Origin: Streptomyces sp. NBC_00483
GTDB lineage: Bacteria; Actinomycetota; Actinomycetes; Streptomycetales; Streptomycetaceae
Assembly: GCF_036013745.1 (NCBI RefSeq)
Contig: NZ_CP107880.1
Location: 2,852,001-2,916,000 of the forward strand
Length of the DNA stretch: 64,000 nucleotides
Direction: 5' to 3'
Below are positions 41,022 through 49,374 of this stretch, in pieces (position 1 is the first letter of the stretch; each line of letters starts with the position of its first letter). The translations under genes were made by a program, and so were the position numbers. The notes below the pieces were generated by a model. It ran no database searches, was not told the origin of the DNA, and was given only the letters and a program-made list of their open reading frames with translations.

Positions 41022-41722
41022 GCGTCGACGAAGGAGCGGCGCGGCCGCCCGTCATCGAGTTCCAGCGGGTCGCCCTGACCTATCCGGGTCCGCCGCCGGT
41101 GCCCGCCCTGCTTCCCTGTGAACTACGTATCGAGCAAGGGGAGTTCGTGACCGTGGTCGGCCCGTCCGGGTCCGGCAAGTCGACGTTCCTGAACATCGCG
41201 GGACTGCTCGACGCGCCGACCGAGGGGCGGTACCTGCTCGACGGCATCGACACCGGCGCGCTGCGCGACGGCGACCGCACCGCGCTGCGCGGACGCCGCA
41301 TCGGATTCGTCTTCCAGTCCTTCCATCTGCTGCCGCACCGCAGCGCCCGGGAGAACGTGCAGCTGGCCATGGTCTACAACGACACCCCGCGCGGTGAACG
41401 CGCGGGCCGCGCCCGCGAGGCGCTGGAGCAGGTCGGGCTCGGCCACCGCCTGGACGCGGCGCCGACCCGGCTGTCCGGCGGTGAGCGCCAGCGGGTGGCG
41501 ATCGCCCGCGCCCTGGTGTCGCGGCCCTCCCTGCTGCTGTGCGACGAGCCGACCGGCAACCTCGACAGCAAGAACGCCGAGTCGGTCCTCGTCCTCCTCG
41601 AAGAGCTGCACCGCTCGGGGATGACGGTCCTCGTCATCACGCACGACCCGGCGGTGGCGGCGCGCGGCGCCCGTACGGTGGCCATCCGCGACGGTGTCCT
41701 GCGCGAGCAGGTGGCGGTATGA
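41018..41722 (+). CDS. MacB-type ABC transporter ATP-binding protein
   Basis: The 234-residue ATPase has Walker A GPSGSGKST, the Q-loop GFVFQSFHLLPHRSARENV, the ABC signature LSGGERQRVAIARAL, Walker B LLLCDEPTGNLDS and the switch His VLVITHDP. The QSF(H/N)LLP and EPTGNLD patterns are those of the LolD/MacB export group. It starts at GTG 41018 overlapping the adaptor stop, and its own stop overlaps the permease ATG. Confidence 0.93.
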   Translation: MSVDEGAARPPVIEFQRVALTYPGPPPVPALLPCELRIEQGEFVTVVGPSGSGKSTFLNIAGLLDAPTEGRYLLDGIDTGALRDGDRTALRGRRIGFVFQSFHLLPHRSARENVQLAMVYNDTPRGERAGRAREALEQVGLGHRLDAAPTRLSGGERQRVAIARALVSRPSLLLCDEPTGNLDSKNAESVLVLLEELHRSGMTVLVITHDPAVAARGARTVAIRDGVLREQVAV

Positions 41723-43008
41723 GCGGCCGCCGCGGCACCGGCCGGCGCCGCCCCGCCCTGCGGTGGCCGGGCCGCCGGCGCCGTGACCCCGCCGTCGAGC
41801 CCTCCGTGCTCAACCCCCGCGATCTGCTCGGCGAGTCCCTGGCCGGTGTGCTCCAGCGCCCGGCCCGCTCCGCCCTCACCGCGCTCGGCACCGTCCTCGG
41901 TGTCGGCACGTTCGTGGCGATCCTCGGCCTCACGGCGACGACGTCCTCGCAGATCGACTCCCGGTTCAACGCGCTGACCGCGACCGAGGTCAACGTCGAC
42001 GACGTGGGCATCGAGCAGAACGAGTTCGTCCACCTCGCCTTCCCCAAGGACGCCGACGCGCGGATCGAGCGGCTCTCCGGGGTCGAACACGCGGGCGTGT
42101 ACTGGACGGTGGACACCCGTGGCACCGACGCCACCGTCCGCTCCTCGCCCGTCGGCGACGCGGCGGACGGCGAGCGGGCGGGCATCGTCGCCGCTTCGCC
42201 CGGGGTCATCGAGGCGGCGGTGCCGCACATGGCCCAAGGGCGGATCTACGACGAGTACGCGGAGAAGACCGCCCAGCCCGTCGTGGTGATCGGCGCCGGG
42301 ATGGCCAGACGGCTCGGCATCACCACCCTGGAGACCCGGCCCGCGCTGTTCATCGGGGACCAGCCGTTCACCGTCGTCGGCATCATCGACGATGTGGAGC
42401 GCAAGGCGGACCTGCTGCTCTCGGTCGTCGTCCCGCGCTCGACCGCGCTGAAGACCTGGGGCGAGCCGGAGTCCGGTGGGGCCAAGATGCTCATCTCCAC
42501 GAAGATGGGCGCGGCCCGCCAGGTCGCCCACCTCGCCGCGACGGCCCTGCGCCCCGACCACCCCGAGTACTTCAAGTCGGTCCCGCCGCCCGACCCGCGC
42601 ACCCTGCGCGGCAACGTGACGGACGACCTTCAGCAACTGTTCCTGCTGCTCGCCGCGATCTGTCTGGTCATCGGCGCCGTGGGCATCGCCAACACGACGC
42701 TGGTGGCGGTCCTTGAGCGCACCGGCGAGATCGGGCTGCGCCGCGCCCTGGGGGCCCGTGGCGGGCACATCACGGCGCAGTTCCTCGCCGAGTCCGGGGC
42801 GATGGGCGCGCTGGGCGGGCTGATCGGGACGAGCCTCGGCACCCTGACCGTCGTCGGGGTCGCCATCGCCCGGGACTGGACGCCGGTGCTGCACACGTCG
42901 ACGGTGGCTTCGGCACCCGTCATCGGGCTGGTGACCGGTGTGGTGGCGGGCCTGTATCCGGCGTGGCGGGCGGCGCGCATCCAGCCGGCGGAGGCGCTGC
43001 GGCGCTGA
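41719..43008 (+). CDS. MacB-type ABC transporter permease (FtsX-like)
   Basis: The protein is 429 residues from ATG 41719. A first helix follows the basic start (ALTALGTVLGVGTFVAILGL), then a large extracytoplasmic MacB-PCD domain, then three C-terminal helices with LFLLLAAICLVIGAVGIANT and the coupling segment VLERTGEIGLRRALGARGGH. The end WRAARIQPAEALRR is the standard FtsX-domain terminus. With the adaptor and ATPase it forms a tripartite mechanotransmitting exporter; the cargo (peptide, lipid or drug) is not evident. Confidence 0.92.
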   Translation: MSGRRGTGRRRPALRWPGRRRRDPAVEPSVLNPRDLLGESLAGVLQRPARSALTALGTVLGVGTFVAILGLTATTSSQIDSRFNALTATEVNVDDVGIEQNEFVHLAFPKDADARIERLSGVEHAGVYWTVDTRGTDATVRSSPVGDAADGERAGIVAASPGVIEAAVPHMAQGRIYDEYAEKTAQPVVVIGAGMARRLGITTLETRPALFIGDQPFTVVGIIDDVERKADLLLSVVVPRSTALKTWGEPESGGAKMLISTKMGAARQVAHLAATALRPDHPEYFKSVPPPDPRTLRGNVTDDLQQLFLLLAAICLVIGAVGIANTTLVAVLERTGEIGLRRALGARGGHITAQFLAESGAMGALGGLIGTSLGTLTVVGVAIARDWTPVLHTSTVASAPVIGLVTGVVAGLYPAWRAARIQPAEALRR

Positions 43009-43104
43009 ACCCGCGAAACAGCGGCGCTGCTCGGGGCCTTCGGACCAGACCGGTCCGAAGGCCCCGATCGCGTTCGAGCACGGCGAAATTCGGCGTCCTG
43101 AGGG

Positions 43105-43133
43105 TGTAACGCGACGGCCGTGCCAAGGCGTCA
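43105..43133 (+). promoter_or_regulatory. Candidate ECF-type promoter of the second sigma factor
   Basis: TGTAAC (43105-43110) and CGTCA (43129-43133), 18 bases apart, resemble the AAC/CGTC elements of ECF promoters and lie 39 bases before the sigma-factor start. Autoregulation is inferred. Confidence 0.35.
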
Positions 43134-43171
43134 TCAGTGTGGAGCGTACGCACGGTCGGGAGGGGACACAG

Positions 43172-43681
43172 ATGCGCGGATCAGCGCACCGGACCGAGGA
43201 GATCGAGGAGTTCATGCGGACCGTCAGCCCGAGCCTGTTCCGGGCCGCGCTGCTGGTCTGCGGGGACCATCATCTCGCCGAGGACCTGGTGCAGACGACT
43301 CTGGGCAAGGTGTTCGTGTCCTGGCGGCGCGTACGCAAGGCCGACCACCCACCGGCGTATGTGCGCGCCATGCTGATGCGCACCTACCTCTCGTATGTCC
43401 GGCTGCATCGGACATACGAGAAGCCGGTGGGCGAGCTGCCGGAGCAAGTGTCGGGCGCTCGCGACCCGGCCCTGCGGCTGACGCTGGTGAACGCACTGGC
43501 ACAGCTTCCGCCGCAGGACCGGGCCGTGGTCGTCCTGCGCTACTGGGAGGACCGCAGCGTCGCCCAGACCGCCGCCGAACTGGGCCTGAGCGAGGGCAAT
43601 GTGCGCATCCGCAGCATGCGGGCGCTGAAGATCCTGCGCGGCACCCTGGCGGGCCAGCACGACATCCTCACGGGGAAGTAG
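43172..43681 (+). CDS. SigE-family ECF RNA polymerase sigma factor (second copy)
   Basis: The protein is 169 residues from ATG 43172, with GGGAGGGG six bases upstream. Region 2 runs SPSLFRAALLVCGDHHLAED then LVQTTLGKVFVSWRRV, and region 4 runs ALAQLPPQDRAVVVLRYWED then RSVAQTAAELGLSEGNVRIR. It belongs to the same SigE-type ECF group as the factor at 36680-37240. A separate membrane protein follows 13 bases after the stop. Placed directly after the MacAB-type operon, it may control it. Confidence 0.9.
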   Translation: MRGSAHRTEEIEEFMRTVSPSLFRAALLVCGDHHLAEDLVQTTLGKVFVSWRRVRKADHPPAYVRAMLMRTYLSYVRLHRTYEKPVGELPEQVSGARDPALRLTLVNALAQLPPQDRAVVVLRYWEDRSVAQTAAELGLSEGNVRIRSMRALKILRGTLAGQHDILTGK

Positions 43682-43694
43682 GTAGGGAGCAGCC

Positions 43695-44696
43695 ATGAAG
43701 CGAGTGGAGCGGCCGGGACACCACCGGGCCGAGGGGGACGTGAGGAACCAGGTAAGCCAACTGTCGGGTGAGGAAACGGAGTTCGAGCGCCGCCTCGGTG
43801 CCCTCCTGGACGGTTACGCGGAGGACGCGCCCGCCCCCACCGACACCCTGGTGGCCGGTGGACTGGCCCGGGGCCGACGGATGCGCGCCCGCCGCAGGGC
43901 GCTGTGGGGCGCGGGCACCGTGGCCTGCGCGAGCGCGCTGGCCGCGGTGGTGGTCGTGTCCTGGGGCGCCCCGAACCGGGCACCGGCCCAGGCGGGCGGT
44001 GTGACCATCCCCGAGTTCGCGCCGGCCGCCGCCGCGACGGGGGCGCCGCCGGGCAAGACGGCGCTGACCGGGAAGGAGGCCGTCGCCGAGCTGCGCGACC
44101 TGCTGCCGGAGGGCGAGGCGACGGGAGCCCACTGGTGGGACGGCAACGACGACCAGGCACGGCCCGCCGCGGGCGGCCGGCTGCTGCTGGACGGCGCCGA
44201 GGTCACCGTCGACGTGCAGGGCAACTTCCAGCTGACCGGCGCCGACGGGCTCACCAAGGATGCGGCCCGCAAGGCGGCCCGGTCCACGGACGGTCGGCAG
44301 GACAAGAGCGGGAAGGCGGCACCCGACAAGTCGGCGGCGGCGCAGCGCGCCAAGGAGGAGAGCAAGAGCGACGGCAAGAACATACGCCCCGCCACCCGCG
44401 CCGAGCTGCGCACGTTCTACTCCTGCGCCGCCCGGACCGCGTCCGACGCCACCCTGTCCGGCTGCGCCGCCCGCAACCTCACCGACGGCTCGGTCCTGAT
44501 CACATACCAGGAACGCCACGGCGACCTCGTGGAGCGCACCGCCGACCTGCTGCGCAAGGACGGCACCCGCGTGGTGCTGACCACCGCCAACGCCGCCGAC
44601 GCAAAGAAGGGCCCCGCGAGCACCGCCACTCCCCCGCTCACGACGGAGCAACTGACTGACATGGCACGCAGCAAGACATGGCAGCCCTGGGTGTAG
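43695..44696 (+). CDS. Membrane-anchored putative anti-sigma partner
   Basis: The 333-residue protein has a helical cytosolic part of about 65 residues (EETEFERRLGALLDGYAEDA), an Arg cluster, one helix at about 69-90 (LWGAGTVACASALAAVVVVS) and an external domain with Lys/Ala-rich linker (about 195-225) and a pair of Cys (FYSCAAR, LSGCAAR). No zinc anti-sigma motif is visible. Position and topology make it the likely partner of the preceding sigma factor. A perfect 10-base duplication containing the stop codon ends the gene (44691-44710). Confidence 0.75.
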   Translation: MKRVERPGHHRAEGDVRNQVSQLSGEETEFERRLGALLDGYAEDAPAPTDTLVAGGLARGRRMRARRRALWGAGTVACASALAAVVVVSWGAPNRAPAQAGGVTIPEFAPAAAATGAPPGKTALTGKEAVAELRDLLPEGEATGAHWWDGNDDQARPAAGGRLLLDGAEVTVDVQGNFQLTGADGLTKDAARKAARSTDGRQDKSGKAAPDKSAAAQRAKEESKSDGKNIRPATRAELRTFYSCAARTASDATLSGCAARNLTDGSVLITYQERHGDLVERTADLLRKDGTRVVLTTANAADAKKGPASTATPPLTTEQLTDMARSKTWQPWV

Positions 44697-44844
44697 CCGG
44701 GTGTAGCCGGCCGAGCAGACCAGACAGTGAGGTCCCCGCCTCCCCGAACCAGGTACGGATACTCATGCCGACGTCGCGCCCCGGGGCGACCATGGAGAGA
44801 GACCGAGCACGGCAGCACCCGCTGCAGCACCCACGGGGAGACCG

Positions 44845-45165
44845 ATGAACGCCCGCACTCTTCTGCGCCTGACCGTCACCAACCCGGCGTCGGCGATCTA
44901 CCTGGGACTCGTCGGTGCGTCCGTCGTGTTCACGGCCGGTGTCGTGCTCTTCTCTTCGGACCCCGGCTTCGTCGGCGTCTGGCCCTTCTTCCTCACCGCC
45001 CCCACCTCCCTCATCATGATGGGGATCATGGGCGCGGTCGGGGGCCTGGACGCCCCCGTCTGGCTCCTCGCCATCGGCCTGGCCGTGAGCGCCCTGCTCC
45101 AGTCCCTGGCCCTGGGCGCCACCCTCCAGGCCCTGCGCGGCCGCCACCTCGGCCGGACCGCCTGA
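44845..45165 (+). CDS. Small integral membrane protein
   Basis: The 106-residue protein has three hydrophobic segments: SAIYLGLVGASVVFTAGVVL, FFLTAPTSLIMMGIMGAVGG and VWLLAIGLAVSALLQSLALG. It ends with a basic tail. I recognise it only as a Streptomyces-type hypothetical (a SCO4225-like family is possible). GGGGAGA precedes ATG 44845. It stands 148 bases after the anti-sigma gene and is closed by a very strong bidirectional terminator. Confidence 0.78.
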   Translation: MNARTLLRLTVTNPASAIYLGLVGASVVFTAGVVLFSSDPGFVGVWPFFLTAPTSLIMMGIMGAVGGLDAPVWLLAIGLAVSALLQSLALGATLQALRGRHLGRTA

Positions 45166-45174
45166 CACCCTCCC

Positions 45175-45225
45175 GGTACAGGCGAGCGCCCTCCCGTGAA
45201 CCACGGAAGGGCGCTCGCCTGTACC
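45175..45225. terminator. Bidirectional terminator, 18-bp stem plus inner 5-bp stem
   Basis: GGTACAGGCGAGCGCCCT (45175-45192) pairs perfectly with AGGGCGCTCGCCTGTACC (45208-45225); inside, after a C/A mismatch, CCGTG-AAC-CACGG forms a second stem. It separates the convergent membrane-protein gene and dapD. Confidence 0.85.
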
Positions 45226-45253
45226 GGCTGCCGCAGGTCACGGCCGTCGATGA

Positions 45254-46255
45254 TCAGTTGTGGCTGTGCAGCACCTCGTTGAGGCCGCCCCACACCGCGT
45301 TGTTCGGGCGGGCCTCGACCGTGCCGGTCACCGAGTTGCGGCGGAAGAGGATGTTGGAGGCGCCGGAGAGCTCGCGGGCCTTGACGACCTGGCCGTCGGG
45401 CATCGTGACGCGGGTGCCGGCCGTGACGTACAGACCGGCCTCGACGACGCACTCGTCGCCGAGCGCGATGCCGACGCCGGCCTCGGCGCCGACGAGGCAG
45501 CGCTCGCCGATGACGATGCGGACGTTGCCGCCACCGGAGAGCGTGCCCATCGTGGAGGCGCCGCCGCCGATGTCCGAGCCGTCGCCGACGACGACGCCGG
45601 CGGAGATGCGGCCCTCGACCATCGACGTGCCGAGCGTGCCGGCGTTGAAGTTCACGAAGCCCTCGTGCATGACCGTGGTGCCCTCGGCGAGGTGCGCACC
45701 CAGGCGGACGCGGTCGGCGTCGGCGATGCGCACGCCCTTCGGGGCGACGTAGTCCGTCATGCGCGGGAACTTGTCGATCGAGGTGACGGAGAGGTGCAGG
45801 CCCTCCGCACGGGCGTTCAGGCGCACCTTCTCGACGTCGTCGACGGCGACCGGGCCGAGCGAGGTCCAGGCGACGTTGGCGAGGAAGGCGAACTGGCCGT
45901 CCAGGTTCACGCCGTGCGGCTTGACCAGGCGGTGCGAGAGCAGGTGCAGACGCAGGTACACGTCGTGCGCGTCGAGCGGCTTGTCGTCGATGGACCCGAT
46001 GACCGTGCGTACCGCGACGATCTCCACGCCACGGCGGGCGTCGGGGCCGATCGCCTTCGCCGCGCCCTCACCGAGCAGCTCCACGGCCTTCTCGGCGGAG
46101 AGCTTCTCGGTCCCGGCCGGGCCGGGCTCGGCGACGAGCTCGGGCGCGGGGAACCAGGTGTCGAGAACGGTGCCGTCGGTGGTGACGGTGGCGAGGCCGG
46201 CGGCGACGGCGCCGGTGGAGCGGGGACCTGCGGGGGAAGGTGAGGTGTCGGTCAT
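45254..46255 (-). CDS. dapD: 2,3,4,5-tetrahydropyridine-2,6-dicarboxylate N-succinyltransferase
   Basis: The 333-residue enzyme has an N-terminal alpha/beta part, then a left-handed beta-helix of hexapeptide repeats from about residue 175 ([78 protein letters not shown]). It uses succinyl-CoA in the succinylase branch of lysine and diaminopimelate synthesis. The actinobacterial form is this length. A -10 element TAGGTT ends six bases before the ATG, so the mRNA is probably leaderless. Confidence 0.93.
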   Translation of the reverse strand: MTDTSPSPAGPRSTGAVAAGLATVTTDGTVLDTWFPAPELVAEPGPAGTEKLSAEKAVELLGEGAAKAIGPDARRGVEIVAVRTVIGSIDDKPLDAHDVYLRLHLLSHRLVKPHGVNLDGQFAFLANVAWTSLGPVAVDDVEKVRLNARAEGLHLSVTSIDKFPRMTDYVAPKGVRIADADRVRLGAHLAEGTTVMHEGFVNFNAGTLGTSMVEGRISAGVVVGDGSDIGGGASTMGTLSGGGNVRIVIGERCLVGAEAGVGIALGDECVVEAGLYVTAGTRVTMPDGQVVKARELSGASNILFRRNSVTGTVEARPNNAVWGGLNEVLHSHN

Positions 46256-46261
46256 GCCCCA

Positions 46262-46267
46262 AACCTA
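46262..46267 (-). promoter_or_regulatory. -10 element of dapD (leaderless transcript)
   Basis: TAGGTT on the minus strand lies six bases from the ATG, which places the transcription start at or next to the A of the start codon. Confidence 0.5.
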
Positions 46268-46347
46268 ATCGGCACCGGCCCGCGGAGGCTAACCGGTCCT
46301 GGCCCCCGTCTCACGTGCCGGGCGCCGGCCGCCCGACCGCCCCTGTG

Positions 46348-46887
46348 TCACCGAATCAGCCGCGCCAGCATCTCCCGCGTGTACCCGGCGTCGTACTCGC
46401 CGCCGGTCAGCAGCACTTGGAGCGAGATGCCGTCCATCAGCGCGACGAGTGCCCGCGCGGTGACCGGGTCGGTGCGCCGGGCGACGAGCTCGGCGAGCTC
46501 CTCGCACCACTCGGCGGCGACGGGCCGCAGGGCGGGCCTGCGCAGCGCCGCCAGATACAGCTCGTACTCCAGCTCCACGCCGTCCCGGTCCCCGGCCAGC
46601 CACTCGCCGAGCACCTCGGCGAGCTCGTGCGGGAGGTCGCTGCCGGGGTCCTGGAGCCCGCCGTGCGCCGCGACGACCTTCGCGAAGCCCTCGTTGGTCT
46701 GCCGCAGCGCGGCCACCATCAGCTCGTCCAGGGTCTTGAAGTGGTACGTGGTGGAGCCGAGCGGCACGTCGGCCTCGCGGGCGACGGTGCGGTGGCTGAG
46801 CCCGCCGATCCCCTTCGACCCGACGACCCGGATCGCGGCGTCGATGATCCGCTGGCGGCGCTCGGGGTCGTAGCGGCGCGGCGCCAT
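46348..46887 (-). CDS. TetR-family transcriptional regulator
   Basis: The protein is 179 residues from ATG 46887. The N-terminal TetR helix-turn-helix is RRQRIIDAAIRVVGSKGIGG then LSHRTVAREADVPLGSTTYHF; the rest is helical ligand domain. It is translated directly after the SMR pump gene (TGATG), so it is expressed with the pump it likely represses. Two near-identical inverted repeats at 47207-47246 are its probable operators. Its ligand would be a cation or amine exported by the pump. Confidence 0.9.
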   Translation of the reverse strand: MAPRRYDPERRQRIIDAAIRVVGSKGIGGLSHRTVAREADVPLGSTTYHFKTLDELMVAALRQTNEGFAKVVAAHGGLQDPGSDLPHELAEVLGEWLAGDRDGVELEYELYLAALRRPALRPVAAEWCEELAELVARRTDPVTARALVALMDGISLQVLLTGGEYDAGYTREMLARLIR

Positions 46888-47207
46888 CAGTGCGCCCCGC
46901 CCAGATTGAGCAGCACGACCCCGCCGATGACGAGGACGATCCCGCCGACCTTGGCGAGCGTCAGCCCCTCCCCCAGGAACAGCATGCCGATCGCGGCGAT
47001 GACGGCGGTGCCGGCGCCCGCCCAGATCGCGTAGGCGGTGCCGATCTGCACGGTCTTCAGCGTCTGCGCGAGCAGCGCGAACGCGACGATGTAGCCCGCG
47101 ACGGTGACCAGCGAGGGCCAGAGCCTGCTGAACCCCTCGCTGTACTTCATGGCGGTGGTGGCCCCCACCTCGGCGGCTATGGCGCCGGCCAGCAGCACGT
47201 ATCCCAT
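46887..47207 (-). CDS. Small multidrug resistance (SMR) efflux protein
   Basis: The 106-residue protein has four helices: GYVLLAGAIAAEVGATTAMK with the essential Glu at residue 13, LVTVAGYIVAFALLAQTLK, IGTAYAIWAGAGTAVIAAIG (with the conserved AYAIWAG motif), and VGGIVLVIGGVVLLNLGGA. This is the EmrE/QacE/SugE fold, a proton-driven exporter of cationic compounds or guanidinium. ATG 47207 has no Shine-Dalgarno site; the -10 element TACACT lies seven bases upstream within the operator, so the mRNA is probably leaderless and promoter-occluded by the repressor. Confidence 0.92.
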   Translation of the reverse strand: MGYVLLAGAIAAEVGATTAMKYSEGFSRLWPSLVTVAGYIVAFALLAQTLKTVQIGTAYAIWAGAGTAVIAAIGMLFLGEGLTLAKVGGIVLVIGGVVLLNLGGAH

Positions 47208-47224
47208 GTGTACGAGTGTACACA
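47207..47224. promoter_or_regulatory. Proximal TetR operator
   Basis: TGTGTAC-GAGT-GTACACA is a perfect 7+4+7 inverted repeat that touches the SMR start codon and covers the -10 element TACACT read on the minus strand. Confidence 0.7.
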
Positions 47225-47228
47225 TCGA

Positions 47229-47246
47229 TGCGTACGCCCGTACACA
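47229..47246. promoter_or_regulatory. Distal TetR operator
   Basis: TGCGTAC-GCCC-GTACACA has the same 7+4+7 plan as the proximal site with one arm mismatch. The centres are 22 bp apart, about two helical turns, so two repressor dimers could bind one face. Confidence 0.65.
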
Positions 47247-47259
47247 ACCGGGGCAAAAA

Positions 47260-47294
47260 CAAGCCCCTCCGGCGATTTCCGCCGGAGGGGCTTG
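47260..47294 (-). terminator. Rho-independent terminator of the suf operon
   Basis: CAAGCCCCTCCGGCG (47260-47274) and CGCCGGAGGGGCTTG (47280-47294) form a 15-bp stem with a 5-base loop. Read on the minus strand the stem is followed by TTTTTG, a U-tract rarely seen in this GC-rich genome. Confidence 0.9.
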
Positions 47295-47311
47295 ATCAGC
47301 TCACACGAAGC

Positions 47312-47650
47312 TCACACGTTGAAGCCCAGCGCCCTCAGCTGCTCGCGGCCGTCGTCCGTGATCTTGTCCGGACCCCACGGCGGCATCCAGACCCAGTTGA
47401 TCCGCAGCTCGTTGACGATGCCGTCGGTCGCGGACTTCGCCTGGTCCTCGATGACGTCCGTGAGCGGACAGGCCGCCGACGTCAGCGTCATGTCGATCGT
47501 CGCGATGTTCGCGTCGTCGACGTGGATGCCGTAGATCAGGCCCAGGTTGACGACGTCGATGCCCAGCTCGGGGTCGACGACGTCGTACAGCGCCTCGCGG
47601 ACCTCCTCCTCGGAGGCCGGCTTCATCTCCACTGCCGTGCTGTCACTCAT
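47312..47650 (-). CDS. sufT: DUF59 metal-sulfur cluster assembly factor (SufT-type)
   Basis: This 112-residue MIP18/DUF59 protein has EEEVREALYDVVDPELGIDV, VNLGLIYGIHVDDANI, the TLTSAACPLTDVIEDQAKSA segment with the conserved Cys, and the C-terminal WVWMPPWGPDKITDDGREQL. Such proteins help deliver iron-sulfur clusters. It is the last gene of the suf operon, overlapping the sufU stop by four bases, and is followed by a strong terminator. Confidence 0.92.
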   Translation of the reverse strand: MSDSTAVEMKPASEEEVREALYDVVDPELGIDVVNLGLIYGIHVDDANIATIDMTLTSAACPLTDVIEDQAKSATDGIVNELRINWVWMPPWGPDKITDDGREQLRALGFNV

Positions 47651-48105
47651 GCTGTCTTCGCCTCCTCCGCGAAGGCTTGAGCCGTCGCGTCCTTCCACGC
47701 CATCCAGCTCAGGAGGGCGCACTTGACTCGGGCCGGGTACTTGGAGACACCGGCGAACGCGACCGCGTCCTCCAGGATCTCCTCCATGTCGTCGTCCGGC
47801 TCCAGCTGCCCCTTGGACTGCATCAGCTCCAGGAACGTCGCCTGGATCTTCCGCGCGTCCGACAGTTCCTTGCCGACCAGCAGGTCGTTGAGGACGGAGG
47901 CCGAGGCCTGGCTGATGGAGCAGCCCTGGCCCTCGTACGACACGTCCGCGATCTTCTCGCCGTCGTACTTCACGCGGAGCGTGATCTCGTCGCCGCACGT
48001 CGGGTTGACGTGGTGCACCTCGGCGTCGCCGTCCCGCAAGCCCCGGCCGTGCGGGTGCTTGTAGTGGTCCAGGATGACTTCCTGGTACATCGAATCCAGC
48101 TTCAC
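47647..48105 (-). CDS. sufU: SufU iron-sulfur cluster scaffold / zinc sulfurtransferase
   Basis: The 152-residue protein has Cys37 in NPTCGDE with Asp39, Cys62 in GQGCSIS and Cys129 in VKCALLSW, the zinc/sulfur-accepting set. The segment between the second and third Cys is longer than in IscU, as expected for SufU. It accepts persulfide from SufS, encoded 12 bases upstream. Overlaps sufT by ATGA. Confidence 0.94.
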   Translation of the reverse strand: MKLDSMYQEVILDHYKHPHGRGLRDGDAEVHHVNPTCGDEITLRVKYDGEKIADVSYEGQGCSISQASASVLNDLLVGKELSDARKIQATFLELMQSKGQLEPDDDMEEILEDAVAFAGVSKYPARVKCALLSWMAWKDATAQAFAEEAKTA

Positions 48106-48117
48106 TGTCCCCAGCCC

Positions 48118-49374
48118 TTAACCGAAGAAGTTCCGTACGTGCTCCAGGCCGTCGACCAGAGCGTCGATCTCGCCGGGCGTGGAGTACAGATAGAACGACG
48201 CTCGCGTGGTCGCAGGAATTCCGTACCGCAGGCAGACCGGCCGCGCGCAGTGGTGGCCGACCCGGACCGCGATGCCCAGCTCGTCGAGAACCTGGCCCAC
48301 GTCGTGCGGGTGGATGTCGCCGAGCGTGAAGGAGATCGCCGCGCCCCGGTCCTCGGCCGTGGTGGGGCCGATGATCTTCAGGTCGGGGACTTCCTGGAGG
48401 CGCTTGACCGCGTACTCGGTCAGCGCGTGCTCGTGGGCGAGGATCTTGTCCATGCCGATCGAGTTCAGGTAGTCGATCGCCGCACCGAGGGCGATGGCCT
48501 GCGAGATCGGCGGCGTACCGGCCTCGAACTTGTGCGGCGCCGGAGCGTACGTCGACGAGTGCATCGACACGGTCTCGATCATCTCGCCGCCACCGAGGAA
48601 CGGCGGCAGGTCCTCGAGGAGTTCCTGCCGGCCCCAGAGCACGCCGATGCCGGTCGGGCCGCACATCTTGTGGCCGGTGAAGGCGACGAAGTCGGCCTGC
48701 AGGGCCTGCACGTCGAGCGGCATGTGCGGCGCGGCCTGCGAGGCGTCGATGCAGACCAGGGCGCCGACTTCCTGGGCGCGGCGCACGATGGCCTCGACCG
48801 GGTTGTGGGTGCCGAGGATGTTCGACACGAGCACGAAGGAGACGATCTTCGTCTTCTCGGTGATGATCTCGTTGATGTTGCTCAGGTCGAGACGGCCGTC
48901 GTCCGTCAGACCGAACCACTTCAGCTTCGCGCCGGTGCGCTGCGCGAGCAGCTGCCACGGAACGATGTTGGAGTGGTGCTCCATCTCCGTGATCACGATC
49001 TCGGTCTCGTGATCGACCTTGTACGGCTCGTCGGCCCAACCCAGCATGTTGGCAACGAGGTTGAGCGACTCCGAGGCGTTCTTCGTGAAGACGACCTCGT
49101 CGCGGCTCGGCGCGTTGATGAACGCGGCGACCTTGTCGCGCGCGCCCTCGTACAGCGCCGTGGCCTCCTCGGCGAGCACGTGGACGCCACGGTGGACGTT
49201 CGCGTTGTGCTGTGTGTAGTACTCGTCGATGGCGTCGAGGACCTGGCGCGGCGTCTGCGAGGTCGCCGCGTTGTCCAGGTACACGAGCTTCTTGTCATCG
49301 TGAAGCACCCGGTCGAGGATCGGGAAGTCCTTGCGGATCGCCTCTGTATCAAGGAGGCCCGGCAGCTGTGTCAC
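48118..49374 (-). CDS. sufS: SufS cysteine desulfurase
   Basis: The 418-residue PLP enzyme has LVYLDNAATSQTPRQVLDAI at the start, EMEHHSNIVPWQLLAQR with the PLP-stacking His, FTGHKMCGPTG with the Schiff-base Lys, and VGHHCARPVCLRYG with the catalytic Cys. It removes sulfur from cysteine for cluster assembly. Its ATG overlaps the sufC stop (ATGA). Confidence 0.95.
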   Translation of the reverse strand: MTQLPGLLDTEAIRKDFPILDRVLHDDKKLVYLDNAATSQTPRQVLDAIDEYYTQHNANVHRGVHVLAEEATALYEGARDKVAAFINAPSRDEVVFTKNASESLNLVANMLGWADEPYKVDHETEIVITEMEHHSNIVPWQLLAQRTGAKLKWFGLTDDGRLDLSNINEIITEKTKIVSFVLVSNILGTHNPVEAIVRRAQEVGALVCIDASQAAPHMPLDVQALQADFVAFTGHKMCGPTGIGVLWGRQELLEDLPPFLGGGEMIETVSMHSSTYAPAPHKFEAGTPPISQAIALGAAIDYLNSIGMDKILAHEHALTEYAVKRLQEVPDLKIIGPTTAEDRGAAISFTLGDIHPHDVGQVLDELGIAVRVGHHCARPVCLRYGIPATTRASFYLYSTPGEIDALVDGLEHVRNFFG

